From Alteromonas abrolhosensis (GTDB lineage Bacteria; Pseudomonadota; Gammaproteobacteria; Enterobacterales; Alteromonadaceae), in contig NZ_MEJH01000003.1 in NCBI RefSeq assembly GCF_001953635.1, positions 511,197 through 575,196 of the forward strand: DNA of 64,000 nucleotides. Direction: 5' to 3'. Made by a program: the position numbers and the translations under genes. Under the pieces are notes generated by a model, which was not told the origin of the DNA, made no database searches, and saw only the letters and a list, made by a program, of their open reading frames with translations. Shown piece by piece: positions 29,064-38,824 of the stretch. Numbering within the stretch: the stretch's first letter is position 1; every line of letters starts with the position of its first letter.

Positions 29064-30023
29064 TTACTTGTTCTGTGCCTCAAGGTATTCACGCATGCGC
29101 TGTTGAGCAACATCCACCAGCATGTCTGGCTGAAATTTTGAGATAAATCTGTCACACCCTACCTTTTCCACCATGGCATCATTAAAGCTTCCGCTTAGCG
29201 AAGTATTAAGTGCTATAAATAAATTGCTCATGCGGGGGTCGTTGCGCACTTCTGAAGTAAGTCGATAGCCGTCCATTTCCGGCATTTCTGCGTCGGTGAA
29301 CATAAGCAGAATTTCGTCGGTAGGATTTTTACCTTCATCGGCCCACTTTTTGAGTAATGCTAACGCTTCAGCACCGTTTTTTCGTTCGATAATCGTGATA
29401 CCGAGCTGCTCTAACGTATCCTTTATTTGTTTTCTTGCCGTGCTTGAGTCGTCCACTATCAACACTTTTTTACCTAGAAAGTGGTTAACTATCTCTTTAT
29501 CCAGCACTTCTTCAGAAATAGATGTGTCGTAATCGATAATTTCCGCGAGTACTTTTTCGACGTCGATGATTTCTACCAGCTCTTGTTTACCCTCAACATT
29601 CACCTGAGTTATGGCGGTTAAATAATTGGATTTTCCAATTCCGCTCGGGGGTGGCTGAATAGTTCCCCAAGAGGTATTTACGATGTTTTTTACTTCACCG
29701 ATAATAAAGCCCTGCACACTTCTGTTGTATTCAGTGATAATGACATTCTTCGCTGTTGCCTGTGTGGCTGCACCGCGCATTTTTATTGCCTGACGCAAAT
29801 CGATAATTGGGATGGAACTTCCGCGATAATTCATCACACCTTTAAGGTTGTGATGTGAGCCAGGCATTATATTGAGCTTGGGTACGTTTATGACTTCTTT
29901 TATCTTGAAGACGTTCATTGCGAAAATGTGTCGCGTTCCAAGCTGAAACATCAAAAGCTCAAGCCTGTTCTCGCCCACAAGCTTGGTTCTTTGGTCAACC
30001 GACGACAATACACTGCTACTCAT
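29064..30023 (-). CDS. cheV: Chemotaxis protein CheV (CheW-receiver)
   Basis: 319 residues from the ATG at 30023 (MSSSVLSSVDQRTKL), which matches CheV N-termini; a GTG three codons upstream is unsupported. The CheW-like coupling domain (about 20-165) contains INVPKLNIMPGSHHNLKGVMNYRG-like sequence. The receiver domain (about 185-305) has VLIVDDSSTARKQI, the phospho-Asp in MFTDAEMPEMDG and the conserved Lys in FISKFQ. It couples receptors to CheA and adapts by phosphorylation. No other chemotaxis gene is adjacent. Confidence 0.94.
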   Translation of the reverse strand: MSSSVLSSVDQRTKLVGENRLELLMFQLGTRHIFAMNVFKIKEVINVPKLNIMPGSHHNLKGVMNYRGSSIPIIDLRQAIKMRGAATQATAKNVIITEYNRSVQGFIIGEVKNIVNTSWGTIQPPPSGIGKSNYLTAITQVNVEGKQELVEIIDVEKVLAEIIDYDTSISEEVLDKEIVNHFLGKKVLIVDDSSTARKQIKDTLEQLGITIIERKNGAEALALLKKWADEGKNPTDEILLMFTDAEMPEMDGYRLTSEVRNDPRMSNLFIALNTSLSGSFNDAMVEKVGCDRFISKFQPDMLVDVAQQRMREYLEAQNK

Positions 30024-30461
30024 AACACCCACTTTTCATATTATAATCAACAAGCTGTAGTGAATATGGCGAACACTTCAAGGCCAATTCGTCTAGCATG
30101 ATGTTTTAGACCTAAATTTACCTTGCCCACAGTGGCAAAGCTATTACCCTTTTAGCTAATAGACAGACGAAATAACCAGCGCCTGTAAGACTTCATGCCT
30201 AATGTCGAAGCCCCCTTCACTTCGTAACTTCACCCCTAACATCAAACAACCAATGTAAAGCGAGCGAATACCTCTCTCTCGCAGAGGATAGTTCAAGCAT
30301 ACGCCAGAACCAAACATTCACAAAATAAATGACCGCAATGCAAAATATATATTTCTATTATTCCAAATCCGGCACTAGGATGAAATGGAATCAACGGGAA
30401 CGCCCTACAGCGTAAACACAAACAACGTTAAGTATTTTAATTATAGTCGGGAGAGACGCTC
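30024..30461. other. Intergenic region between cheV and aceA
   Basis: 438 bases between divergent genes, no open frame of note. It must contain both promoters. Recognisable items are a 14-base box at 30312-30325 shared with the glcB upstream region and a GGGAGAG ribosome-binding site just before the aceA ATG. A short CCTCT/AGAGG hairpin is also visible near 30270. Confidence 0.6.
30312..30325 (+). promoter_or_regulatory. Box shared by aceA and glcB upstream regions (copy 1)
   Basis: AAACATTCACAAAA occurs 136 bases before the aceA start and again, identical, before glcB at 33283-33296. Both genes encode glyoxylate-shunt enzymes and flank a LysR gene, so a common regulator site is plausible. 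The binding protein is not known. Confidence 0.45.
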
Positions 30462-32057
30462 ATGTCGCAATATCAACAAGACATTGATAACTTCGCCACA
30501 TTAAAGGCAGCACAAAACGGAACTTGGGAAGGTATCAACCCAGAATTCGCTGCACGCATGAAGGTTCAGAACCGTTTTAAAACTGGTTTAGATATTGCTC
30601 GTTATACAGCAAGTATCATGCGCAAAGACATGGCTGAATACGACGCAGATTCGTCTCAGTACACACAGTCGCTAGGTTGCTGGCATGGCTTCATAGGCCA
30701 GCAAAAAATGCTTTCAGTTAAAAAGCATCAAGGCACAACGAATAAAAGCTACCTTTACCTTTCAGGCTGGATGGTAGCGGCACTTCGCTCTGAATTCGGT
30801 CCTCTTCCAGACCAATCAATGCATGAAAAAACGTCAGTTTCTGCACTTATTGAAGAGCTTTACACTTTCCTTCGTCAAGCAGATGCGCGTGAATTGGGCG
30901 ACCTTTTCCACAAGCTAGATGACGCTAAGAAAAATGGCGGTGATGTTGCTGCTATTCAAGCTGAAATCGATAACTACGAGACTCACGTAGTTCCAATTAT
31001 CGCAGACATCGACGCTGGCTTCGGTAACGAAGAAGCAACGTACCTACTTGCAAAGCAAATGATTGAAGCCGGTGCATGCTGTATCCAAATTGAAAACCAA
31101 GTATCAGACGCGAAGCAATGTGGTCACCAAGACGGTAAAGTAACCGTGCCTCACGAAGACTTCCTAGCGAAGATCAATGCAGTACGCTATGCATTCCTTG
31201 AACTAGGTGTTGATGAAGGTGTAATTGTTGCACGTACTGACTCACTAGGTGCTGGTCTGACTCAGAAGATCCCAGTATCTACATCAGAAGGTGACCTGGC
31301 TGCCCAGTACAACGCGTTCCTTAAAACGACTGAAGTTGCAGGTGTTGAAGACCTAAGTGAAGGTGACTTAGTGCTTAAGCAAGGTGGCAAGCTGGTTAAA
31401 CCTGAGCGCTTACCAAACGGTCTGTTCCGCTTTAAAGAGAACACAGGTTTTGACCGTGTAGTACTTGACTGTGTAACGTCGCTTAAACACGGTGCTGACT
31501 TGCTATGGATTGAGACTGAAAAGCCTCACGTAGGTCAAATTGCTGAAATGGTTAACGCTATTCGCGAACAAGTACCAAATGCTAAGCTGGTATACAACAA
31601 CTCTCCATCATTTAACTGGACACTTAACTTCCGTCAGCAAGTATTTGATGCTTGGAGCGAAGAAGGTAAAGATGTTTCTGGATATGACCGCGCGAAACTT
31701 ATGTCTGCTGACTATGATGACAGCGAACTTGCAGCAGCGGCAGACGAGAAGATTAAGAGCTTCCAGGCTGATGCAGCGCGTGAAGCAGGTATCTTCCACC
31801 ACCTTATCACTCTACCGACTTATCATACTGCAGCACTGTCTACTGACAACCTTGCTAAAGGTTACTTCGGTGAAGAAGGTATGCTTGCTTATGTACGCGG
31901 TGTTCAGCGTCAAGAGATTCGCCAGGGCCTAGCGTGTGTTAAGCACCAAGCGATGGCAGGTTCTGATCTAGGTGATACGCACAAAGAGTACTTCTCTGGT
32001 GAAGGTGCACTTAAAGCATCTGGTGAAGACAACACCATGAACCAGTTTGATGTGTAA
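30462..32057 (+). CDS. aceA: Isocitrate lyase
   Basis: 531 residues, the longer isocitrate lyase class found in Pseudomonas and Alteromonas (E. coli AceA has 434). It cleaves isocitrate to glyoxylate and succinate. Visible features are PIIADIDAGFGNEEATYLLAKQM-like TIM-barrel segments, the catalytic loop KQCGHQDGK, VIVARTDSLGA and YNNSPSFNWTLNF. It is followed by a strong terminator, then a LysR gene and malate synthase, so the shunt is encoded in one neighbourhood. Confidence 0.96.
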   Translation: MSQYQQDIDNFATLKAAQNGTWEGINPEFAARMKVQNRFKTGLDIARYTASIMRKDMAEYDADSSQYTQSLGCWHGFIGQQKMLSVKKHQGTTNKSYLYLSGWMVAALRSEFGPLPDQSMHEKTSVSALIEELYTFLRQADARELGDLFHKLDDAKKNGGDVAAIQAEIDNYETHVVPIIADIDAGFGNEEATYLLAKQMIEAGACCIQIENQVSDAKQCGHQDGKVTVPHEDFLAKINAVRYAFLELGVDEGVIVARTDSLGAGLTQKIPVSTSEGDLAAQYNAFLKTTEVAGVEDLSEGDLVLKQGGKLVKPERLPNGLFRFKENTGFDRVVLDCVTSLKHGADLLWIETEKPHVGQIAEMVNAIREQVPNAKLVYNNSPSFNWTLNFRQQVFDAWSEEGKDVSGYDRAKLMSADYDDSELAAAADEKIKSFQADAAREAGIFHHLITLPTYHTAALSTDNLAKGYFGEEGMLAYVRGVQRQEIRQGLACVKHQAMAGSDLGDTHKEYFSGEGALKASGEDNTMNQFDV

Positions 32058-32105
32058 CACGAACAGACAATGAGTTAAACGGAAAGTATCCCAACCTTTC
32101 CTACA

Positions 32106-32129
32106 GGGCACCTTCGGGTGCCCTTTTTT
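32106..32129 (+). terminator. Rho-independent terminator of aceA
   Basis: GGGCACC, short loop, GGGTGCCC followed by TTTTTT, about 50 bases past the aceA stop. It is a canonical strong terminator. Confidence 0.92.
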
Positions 32130-32339
32130 GTGCATGCTATTCACTGCATTTATGCTTGTTTCAAAAAATAAAGAAACCCATATTTTTCTAAAACCCATAA
32201 AAAACTCATATAACATATAATATTCAATGACTTATAGATGTAGACCCAGGTAAGTTAAGACTAAACGCTTATCTGACATTGAAATAAAAAAGCTTTATAA
32301 TAGCTGTGTTTAATTAGGTTTAAAAAGAGCATTAGAATA

Positions 32340-33284
32340 ATGAATATAGCGAAGGTCGACCTGAATTTATTGGTTTATTTAGATGTGCTGTTACGCGAAG
32401 GCAGTGTAACAAAAGCAGCTAATCAGCTAAGTATTACTCAGCCTGCAATGAGTAACGGCCTAAAGCGCCTTCGCGATCTGTTCAAAGATCCGTTATTAGT
32501 TCGCACCAGCGATGGGATGACCCCCACTAAGCGCGCGCTTGAACTACAACCCATTATTCGCGATGTACTCAGCCGATTAGAAAGCTCTATTCAGCCTGAA
32601 ACAGACTTCGACCCGTTAACCAGCGACCGAACCTTCCGCATTATGACCAGTGACTATGCAGAGAGTACCTTGTTACTTGAACTTGTTGGAAGACTGGCGG
32701 ATTTAGCGCCCAATATTACGCTTGACCTTATTACGCCGAGTGACGTGACGTTTCACGATGTCGAACAAGGTAAAGTGGATATGGCAATCAACCGCTTCGA
32801 TGAACTGCCTTTGTCGTTTCACCAAAAAGTTATCTGGTATGACACCTTTAGCTGCGTTATGAGTTCCGACCATCCGCTAGTAGAAAAATGCAACCTAGAA
32901 GGCTACTTGAGTGCCCAGCATATTTGGGTGAGTAAAACTGGGTTTGGTGTGGGCGTAGGTATTGACCCGAATGAAGTGCAAAAGTTGGGTTGGGTTGACG
33001 CTGAGCTAACCAAAATTGGAAAGCAGCGTGCAATTCGCGTGTTTACTCGCCACTACCATGCAGCGCTTCAGATTGCGAAAAAGCAGAAGCTTATTGCTAC
33101 CTTACCTAGTAAAGCTGCCCGTTTGTTTAAGCACGACCCAGATGTGGTGATTAAAGAGCCACCTTTCGACATTCCACCGATTGCGCTAAAAATGGCGTGG
33201 AGTGCTCTACTTCACCACGACGCAGGACATATTTGGTTGCGCCGGTTGATAAGCGATGTAGCTAGTGAAATGAACGCGGGCTAA
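32340..33284 (+). CDS. LysR-family transcriptional regulator
   Basis: 314 residues. The N-terminal winged HTH (about 5-65, [22 protein letters not shown] and [14 protein letters not shown]) is followed by a periplasmic-binding-like effector domain of the NodD-like group ([11 protein letters not shown] onward). It is encoded between isocitrate lyase and malate synthase G on the same strand, which makes control of the glyoxylate shunt a reasonable guess. The effector is unknown. Confidence 0.93.
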   Translation: MNIAKVDLNLLVYLDVLLREGSVTKAANQLSITQPAMSNGLKRLRDLFKDPLLVRTSDGMTPTKRALELQPIIRDVLSRLESSIQPETDFDPLTSDRTFRIMTSDYAESTLLLELVGRLADLAPNITLDLITPSDVTFHDVEQGKVDMAINRFDELPLSFHQKVIWYDTFSCVMSSDHPLVEKCNLEGYLSAQHIWVSKTGFGVGVGIDPNEVQKLGWVDAELTKIGKQRAIRVFTRHYHAALQIAKKQKLIATLPSKAARLFKHDPDVVIKEPPFDIPPIALKMAWSALLHHDAGHIWLRRLISDVASEMNAG

Positions 33285-33296
33285 ACATTCACAAAA
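33283..33296 (+). promoter_or_regulatory. Box shared by aceA and glcB upstream regions (copy 2)
   Basis: The second identical AAACATTCACAAAA, overlapping the last base pairs of the LysR gene, ends 86 bases before the glcB ATG. Confidence 0.45.
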
Positions 33297-33330
33297 AATA
33301 TGGCAAAAATACAAACCATAAATTAAAAAA

Positions 33331-33380
33331 CTATCTCTATACACACTACACTGGGTTAACAGATAAATGTATAGAGGTAG
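33331..33380 (+). promoter_or_regulatory. Long inverted repeat covering the glcB ribosome-binding site
   Basis: CTATCTCTATACA (33331-33343) and TGTATAGAGGTAG (33368-33380) are inverted repeats with 12 of 13 pairs, separated by 24 bases. The second arm contains the GAGG Shine-Dalgarno, 5 bases before the ATG at 33383. In RNA the hairpin would hide the ribosome-binding site. As DNA it could instead be an operator (CTATACA...TGTATAG). Either role is inference. Confidence 0.55.
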
Positions 33381-33382
33381 TT

Positions 33383-35578
33383 ATGCAAGGATATATTACT
33401 AGAGGCCGACTACAGGTTGCCGAACAGCTCGATAACTTTATTAATGAACAGGCACTTCCTGGTACAGGCGTAGATAAAGACACCTTTTGGCAAGGTGCCG
33501 AAACCCTCTTTGAAAAATTCATTCCTCAAAATCGCGCATTATTAGAAAAGCGGGAGCAGCTTCAGCGCGCTATCGACGATTATCACAAAGCCGGCAACCC
33601 GGTAAAGGGAAACGAATATACTGACTTTCTTAGAAGCATTGGTTACCTTGTAGAGCAGCCATCACAAGTAAGCGCACAAACACAAAATGTAGACGCAGAG
33701 ATTGCGACTATGGCAGGCCCTCAGTTAGTGGTGCCAATTAATAACGCTCGCTACGCGCTCAACGCTGTAAACGCGCGATGGGGAAGCCTTTATGATGCAC
33801 TATACGGCACTGACGTTATCAGTAATGAAGGTGGCGCAGAGGCAGGAAAAAGCTATAACCCTGTACGCGGCGCTAAAGTTGTAGCTAAAGCGAAAAGCTA
33901 CTTAGATAGCATGATACCGCTAGCAAAAGGCAGCCACGCTGACGTTACTGAATATAAGATTGAATCTGGTAAATTGGCGATTACTCTTGCTGACGGCGAT
34001 GAGACTACTTTAGCAAATACGGAGCAATGGCAAGGATATCAAGGCGATATTAGCGCCCCTTCTAGTCTGCTTTTCGCCCACAACGGTCTACACTTTGAAA
34101 TTCAACTAGACCCGACCCACCCGATTGGCGAAAGCGATGCCGCAAACGTAAAAGACGTATTGGTTGAAGCAGCACTGACTACCATTATGGATTGCGAAGA
34201 TTCCGTTGCCGCTGTTGACGCTGAAGACAAAACCTTGGTGTATAGCAATTGGCTTGGCTTGATGAAAGGCACGCTAAGCATTGAAATGACAAAAGGTGGT
34301 AAACAGTTAGTTCGTGCTATGCATGAAGATAGAAGCTATCAGCCGTCTAAACACGCTTCACAAGACGAACTAAAAGACGGCAAACTAGTACTTTCTGGTC
34401 GCAGCCTTATGTTTGTTAGGAATGTGGGTCACCTTATGACCAACAATGCCATGCTCTTCGACGGTGAAGAAGTACCCGAAGGCATCATGGACGGTTTAGT
34501 CACTTCTCTTATTGCAAAGCATGATCTATTAGGAAACAGCAAATTTAAAAACAGCCGCGAAGGTAGTATTTATATTGTTAAACCTAAAATGCACGGACCA
34601 GAAGAAGTTGCATTCTCTAACGCGTTGTTTGGTGCTATCGAAGCGATTATCGATGTTCCAGCCAACACCCTTAAAATGGGCATAATGGATGAAGAGCGCC
34701 GTACGAGTATCAATCTACAAGCTTGTATTGCCGAGGCTACTTCACGCGTCGTGTTCATTAACACGGGTTTCTTAGACAGAACTGGTGACGAAATTCATAC
34801 CTCAATGCTTGCGGGGCCTTTCGCAGAAAAAGCCGCGCTTAAATCAATGGCGTGGATCAAGGCTTATGAAACTGCCAACGTTGCCGTAGGCCTTCGTTGT
34901 GGCCTTTCAGGCAGAGCACAAATCGGTAAAGGCATGTGGCCTATACCTGATGAAATGCAAAATATGATGAGTACTAAAATCGGCCACCCGAAGGCCGGCG
35001 CGAATACTGCCTGGGTACCCTCTCCTACTGCTGCGACACTACATGCGCTTCATTATCACGATGTAAATGTATTTGACGTTCAAAAGTCGTTAGATAAAAA
35101 CTTCGATGGTCTTGCCGATATTTTGACCATTCCACTTTTGGAGGACGCTTCTACGCTAACACGTGAAAGCATAAAGCGTGAGATTGATAACAACGTTCAA
35201 GGTATCTTGGGCTACGTTGTACGCTGGGTCCACCAAGGCGTAGGCTGCTCGAAAGTTCCTGACATCAACAATGTAGGCTTGATGGAAGACCGCGCGACGT
35301 TACGAATATCCTCTCAGCACATCGCTAACTGGCTTGAGCACGGTATTGTAAGTGTTGATCAAGTAAAAGAGTCTTTGGCTCGTATGGCGACTCTGGTAGA
35401 TGAGCAAAATGCCGGCGACCCTGAATATATCCCGATGGCACCTGATTTAGACAGCTCAATTGGCTTTTTGGCCGCGAGCGACCTTATCTTTAAAGGTAAA
35501 GAGCAGCCTAGCGGTTACACTGAACCTTTACTACACGCTCGAAGACGTGAGATGAAGGCAAGGCTTGCGGCGAGCTAA
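33383..35578 (+). CDS. glcB: Malate synthase G
   Basis: 731 residues (E. coli GlcB 723). It condenses glyoxylate with acetyl-CoA to malate. Characteristic segments include [18 protein letters not shown], a [23 protein letters not shown] insert, [14 protein letters not shown] and [18 protein letters not shown], with [28 protein letters not shown] at the C-terminal half. The single-chain G type here evidently serves the glyoxylate shunt with aceA. Expression may be limited by the inverted repeat over its ribosome-binding site. Confidence 0.96.
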   Translation: MQGYITRGRLQVAEQLDNFINEQALPGTGVDKDTFWQGAETLFEKFIPQNRALLEKREQLQRAIDDYHKAGNPVKGNEYTDFLRSIGYLVEQPSQVSAQTQNVDAEIATMAGPQLVVPINNARYALNAVNARWGSLYDALYGTDVISNEGGAEAGKSYNPVRGAKVVAKAKSYLDSMIPLAKGSHADVTEYKIESGKLAITLADGDETTLANTEQWQGYQGDISAPSSLLFAHNGLHFEIQLDPTHPIGESDAANVKDVLVEAALTTIMDCEDSVAAVDAEDKTLVYSNWLGLMKGTLSIEMTKGGKQLVRAMHEDRSYQPSKHASQDELKDGKLVLSGRSLMFVRNVGHLMTNNAMLFDGEEVPEGIMDGLVTSLIAKHDLLGNSKFKNSREGSIYIVKPKMHGPEEVAFSNALFGAIEAIIDVPANTLKMGIMDEERRTSINLQACIAEATSRVVFINTGFLDRTGDEIHTSMLAGPFAEKAALKSMAWIKAYETANVAVGLRCGLSGRAQIGKGMWPIPDEMQNMMSTKIGHPKAGANTAWVPSPTAATLHALHYHDVNVFDVQKSLDKNFDGLADILTIPLLEDASTLTRESIKREIDNNVQGILGYVVRWVHQGVGCSKVPDINNVGLMEDRATLRISSQHIANWLEHGIVSVDQVKESLARMATLVDEQNAGDPEYIPMAPDLDSSIGFLAASDLIFKGKEQPSGYTEPLLHARRREMKARLAAS

Positions 35579-35596
35579 TACAGAAATCGAAAGCTG

Positions 35597-35624
35597 GAAA
35601 TTGAAAATTGAAAATTGAAAATTG
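35597..35624 (+). repeat. Short tandem repeat, four 7-base units
   Basis: GAAATTG followed by three copies of AAAATTG directly behind glcB. The unit is not a multiple of three and lies outside genes. It is a simple low-complexity repeat, possibly variable in copy number between strains. Confidence 0.8.
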
Positions 35625-35693
35625 TAAGCTCAATGCAATAGCGCATGTGAGAGAGTTTAGTCAATTTTTAGTCCAGCAAACTTTTAGAATAAG

Positions 35694-35731
35694 AAGCTCA
35701 CTCCTGAAATAGGTCAGAAGTGAGCTTTTTT
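35694..35731 (+). terminator. Terminator of glcB
   Basis: AAGCTCACT pairs with AGTGAGCTT, with an inner CTGA/TCAG pair around the loop, followed by TTTTTTA. It lies about 115 bases after the glcB stop. Confidence 0.85.
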
Positions 35732-35983
35732 ATGCCTGCTGCTAAGGCTTATCCAAAGCTAATCGATTTCTATATCCTCGTTTCAATTTACTGTTATAAA
35801 ACAGCCTCGCATTACATTATGTAGCTAAATAGCAACAGCTTAGACTAAAGATATTGCATATCTCCCCCTCATATTTTGCTGATAGTCTTTCAGTCAACTA
35901 CGCTTTTACTACGAGGTACTGTGTTTTGTTGTCCACATGAAGTAGATAGAGAACGGATAGCCTCGCTAGTTTGGAGTATGCAT

Positions 35984-36877
35984 ATGCAGATAGCTTCGGC
36001 CACAATCCCGAATAACCTCTTACAGCCTGATTTCACACAAATTGTGCCTATCTTTTCTGGTGGGGGAACGCGCCTGAGCGCTCATATCGGTATTATAAAG
36101 GCGCTGCACGATATGAAGGTGAGTTTCGACACATTGGTGGGTGTCTCGGGCGGCTCCATTATCGCATCGCTGTACGCCAAAGGTTATAGTGTAGAACAAA
36201 TGCGAGAGCTGGCTCTGGTCACAGATTTCAAGCAGTTTACTGAATTCTCACTCGTACGGTTACTTCGTGAAGGTGGGTTATCATCTGGCGATGTATTTCA
36301 ACGGTGGATTGATGACCAGCTAGAAGGTGCAGTGTTTAGCGACCTCCCTCTTGACCTACACATACTTGCTACAGACGTAAACGGCGGTGGGCCAGTTCTA
36401 TTCAATAAGCAAACGGCTCCTGATATGAGGGTTTCTGAAGCGGTACGTTACTCTATGTCGATACCACTCATCTTTTCATTCAAACCATTTAAAGAGCATT
36501 TGTTAGTGGACGGCGCAATATTGTCTGAGGATGCACTTTTTGAAGATTGGCGCGGCGATGGCACACCGTCAATATGCTTCAGGCTGCAAAGTACTGAGCA
36601 AAAGCGTAAAGCCATTAAGAAAAACTTACTTCAATTACCTCAGTACGTAAGTATGCTTATTCGCACGTTTATGACCGCAATATCCAGAGAGTATGTAAAT
36701 GCAAAGTATTGGCATAATACGGTAGTGGTGAATACTGGTGAAATATCTGCGGTTGATTTTTCGCTGTCACCTGAGATTAAAAACACACTTTTTGAACTTG
36801 GTTATTCAACCACGAAAGAGTTCTTGCCCAAAAAGTGTGCGGGATTTATGAGAGGCAGTGCAATTGAAGTCCCCTAG
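35984..36877 (+). CDS. Patatin-like phospholipase
   Basis: 297 residues from the ATG at 35984, chosen because GGAG lies 7 bases upstream. An upstream TTG at 35876 and an ATG at 35978 lack proper spacing. The oxyanion motif SGGGTRLSAHIG, the nucleophile elbow GVSGGS (Ser55) and the catalytic Asp in LVDGAIL (Asp176) complete the patatin Ser-Asp dyad. It is predicted to be a lipid acyl hydrolase, RssA/YchK-like. No signal peptide is visible. It stands between a metabolic gene and the exopolysaccharide locus with no clear partner. Confidence 0.88.
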   Translation: MQIASATIPNNLLQPDFTQIVPIFSGGGTRLSAHIGIIKALHDMKVSFDTLVGVSGGSIIASLYAKGYSVEQMRELALVTDFKQFTEFSLVRLLREGGLSSGDVFQRWIDDQLEGAVFSDLPLDLHILATDVNGGGPVLFNKQTAPDMRVSEAVRYSMSIPLIFSFKPFKEHLLVDGAILSEDALFEDWRGDGTPSICFRLQSTEQKRKAIKKNLLQLPQYVSMLIRTFMTAISREYVNAKYWHNTVVVNTGEISAVDFSLSPEIKNTLFELGYSTTKEFLPKKCAGFMRGSAIEVP

Positions 36878-36901
36878 AAGACCTCTGTGAGGGACGAACG
36901 G

Positions 36902-37918
36902 TTAAACGTTATAAAAATTGCGATACCAATGAACAAATGCTTTAACACCCGTTTCTACATTTGTAGAAGGTTGATAGCCAGTATCCGCCACTAATGATGA
37001 AACATCGGCATAGGTGTCGGGCACATCGCCCGGCTGAATGGGAAGAAGTTCTTTTTTCGCCTCTATTCCCAGAGCGCTTTCAAGAGTTTCTATAAACTTC
37101 AAAAGGTGTACGGGCGTTTGCGCGCCAATGTTATATACCTTATATGGTGCTTTACTTGTGCTTGGGTCTGGATTGCTACCGTCCCAGCTCTCGTTAGGTT
37201 TAGCCACATTATCCAATGAGCGAATTACGCCTTCAACGATATCGTCTATATAGGTGAAATCACGACGGTGGTTTCCGTAGTTGTATACCTGAATTGTTTT
37301 CCCTTCCAAAATAGCTTTGGTGAACTTGAATAGTGCCATGTCTGGACGCCCCCAAGGGCCATAAACAGTGAAAAAGCGTAGCCCAGTGGTAGGCAAGTTA
37401 TACAAATGGCTGTAAGTATGCGCCATTAACTCGTTCGCTTTTTTAGAAGCGGCATACAGGCTAACTTGGTGATCTACGTTGTGCTGCTCTGAAAACGGCA
37501 TTGTTTCATTCGCACCGTAGACTGAGCTAGATGACGCATACACCAAATGCTCGACTTTATTATGGCGACATCCTTCCAGAATATTCACAAAACCAACAAT
37601 ATTTGAGTCGACGTAAGCGTTAGGATTTTCAAGAGAATAACGCACGCCTGCTTGGGCAGCTAAATGGACTACCCTATCGAACTTGTGTTCTTCGAAAAGC
37701 ACAGCCATTTTGTCGCGCTCTTCAACCCCCATCTCAACGAATGAAAATAAATCAGCAGCAGTCGATGACTTAATCTCGTTTAGGCGGGCGTGCTTTAAAT
37801 TTATATCGTAATAATCGTTAATGTTGTCAATCCCGACAACTTGGTCACCACGATTGATAAGGTATTGCGATACAGCCGCACCAATAAAACCAGCTGCTCC
37901 GGTGACTAAGATTTTCAT
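36902..37918 (-). CDS. NAD-dependent sugar-nucleotide epimerase (UDP-glucuronate 4-epimerase type)
   Basis: 338 residues. The Rossmann motif GAAGFIG is followed by VHLAAQAGVRYSLENP, the catalytic SSSSVYG and YAASKKANELMAH (Tyr-x-x-x-Lys), and TVYGPWGRPDMALFKF. These match UDP-glucuronate epimerases that supply UDP-galacturonate for capsular or exopolysaccharides. Its place at the edge of the exopolysaccharide locus agrees. Exact substrate is inferred from family resemblance. Confidence 0.9.
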   Translation of the reverse strand: MKILVTGAAGFIGAAVSQYLINRGDQVVGIDNINDYYDINLKHARLNEIKSSTAADLFSFVEMGVEERDKMAVLFEEHKFDRVVHLAAQAGVRYSLENPNAYVDSNIVGFVNILEGCRHNKVEHLVYASSSSVYGANETMPFSEQHNVDHQVSLYAASKKANELMAHTYSHLYNLPTTGLRFFTVYGPWGRPDMALFKFTKAILEGKTIQVYNYGNHRRDFTYIDDIVEGVIRSLDNVAKPNESWDGSNPDPSTSKAPYKVYNIGAQTPVHLLKFIETLESALGIEAKKELLPIQPGDVPDTYADVSSLVADTGYQPSTNVETGVKAFVHWYRNFYNV

Positions 37919-37931
37919 TTACTATTCCTGT

Positions 37932-38780
37932 TCAATTACTTTCCACTTTCGATAAAGCACGATTTAATAAAGCGATAACGTGTTTTACAGGTATTGCGTA
38001 GGAAATACCTGAAGGGTTAGTGAGAGCACTTTCTTTACCGTCTCTAACATACACTTTATTTATTACAGCAATAATCTCGCCAGTTTTTTGGTTTACCACA
38101 GGACTGCCTGAATTGCCGGGAAAAGCGGTTATGTCTAATTGATAAATTAGTTCTGGATTTTTTAAACGCCTCAGCTGGTTACTTGTTAGTGCTCTAGCGT
38201 CATTGGCAGGCATAAAGTCGGGCGTTAACGCAGCGATTATTCCCCTGTGAACGGCAGGATACAAACCAAGGGCTGCTCCAAGGGGATAACCAAATATGGC
38301 AATGTCAGTGCCCGCTGGTTGCAAGTCCTCGTCTGCTAGAACAAGAGGAGACATCGCCTCACTTGTGGCGAAGAGCGCCAGGTCGTGTTCTATATCAATT
38401 TCCATTAATTGAAGTTTTTGGAAAGAAAAGCCCCCGTCAGTAGGCAGCATCGCTACATAATATTCTACTATTGTAGGATCCAATTCTTGCTCAACAACGT
38501 GGTAATTTGTAACAACATAGTGTCCATCGTGTACCACAAAGCCAGTTCCTTTTATTGAAGGGGCATTGCTTTTAATAGGACTGTGAAGTGCGATGGCAAC
38601 GGTAGACGCTGTAACGCGTTTAGTGAGAGATACTAGATCTTCCGCAAACACTGGGGCCTTTAAAACTGTATAAATTAAAAGAAAAATCACTGAACATATT
38701 GTTTTAGAGCTATTTTGTGTAAGCATATAGAAGTATATTGTTATAAAAATAAGAACTTGCAACGAGGTATTGTTGCTCAT
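37932..38780 (-). CDS. Exported trypsin-like serine protease
   Basis: 282 residues with the S1/HtrA-type catalytic triad: His94 in TNYHVV, Asp133 in EHDLALF and Ser224 in GNSGSPV. No PDZ domain follows. A hydrophobic segment (about 27-45, ending PVFA) is a signal peptide or anchor. The first 18 residues may not be translated, since a second in-frame ATG lies at 38726 and neither start has a good ribosome-binding site. It is divergent from the PEP-CTERM-associated acyltransferase and 13 bases before the epimerase. Its substrate is unknown; PEP-CTERM proteins or polysaccharide proteins are possible. Confidence 0.85.
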   Translation of the reverse strand: MSNNTSLQVLIFITIYFYMLTQNSSKTICSVIFLLIYTVLKAPVFAEDLVSLTKRVTASTVAIALHSPIKSNAPSIKGTGFVVHDGHYVVTNYHVVEQELDPTIVEYYVAMLPTDGGFSFQKLQLMEIDIEHDLALFATSEAMSPLVLADEDLQPAGTDIAIFGYPLGAALGLYPAVHRGIIAALTPDFMPANDARALTSNQLRRLKNPELIYQLDITAFPGNSGSPVVNQKTGEIIAVINKVYVRDGKESALTNPSGISYAIPVKHVIALLNRALSKVESN

Positions 38781-38806
38781 GAAGCGCTAGAGAGCCGAAA
38801 AAAATA

Positions 38807-38824
38807 ATACGTACATGAACGTAT
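38807..38824. promoter_or_regulatory. 18-base palindrome between the protease and acyltransferase genes
   Basis: ATACGT-ACATGA-ACGTAT is a perfect 6+6 inverted repeat lying between two divergent genes, 27 bases before the protease start and about 100 bases before the acyltransferase start. It has the form of a dimeric repressor or LuxR-type operator. The binding protein is not identified. Confidence 0.35.

Larger units (their letters stand above)
35579..35983. other. Intergenic region between glcB and the patatin gene
   Basis: 405 bases. Starting at the 5' side it holds a short 7-base tandem repeat (35597-35624), a terminator (35694-35731) and an AT-rich promoter region for the lipase gene. 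I see no gene in it. Confidence 0.6.

Noticed and set aside
35597..35624. Tandem repeat considered as a CRISPR-like array
   Set aside because: The 7-base units are contiguous with no spacers and are simple AT-rich repeats.
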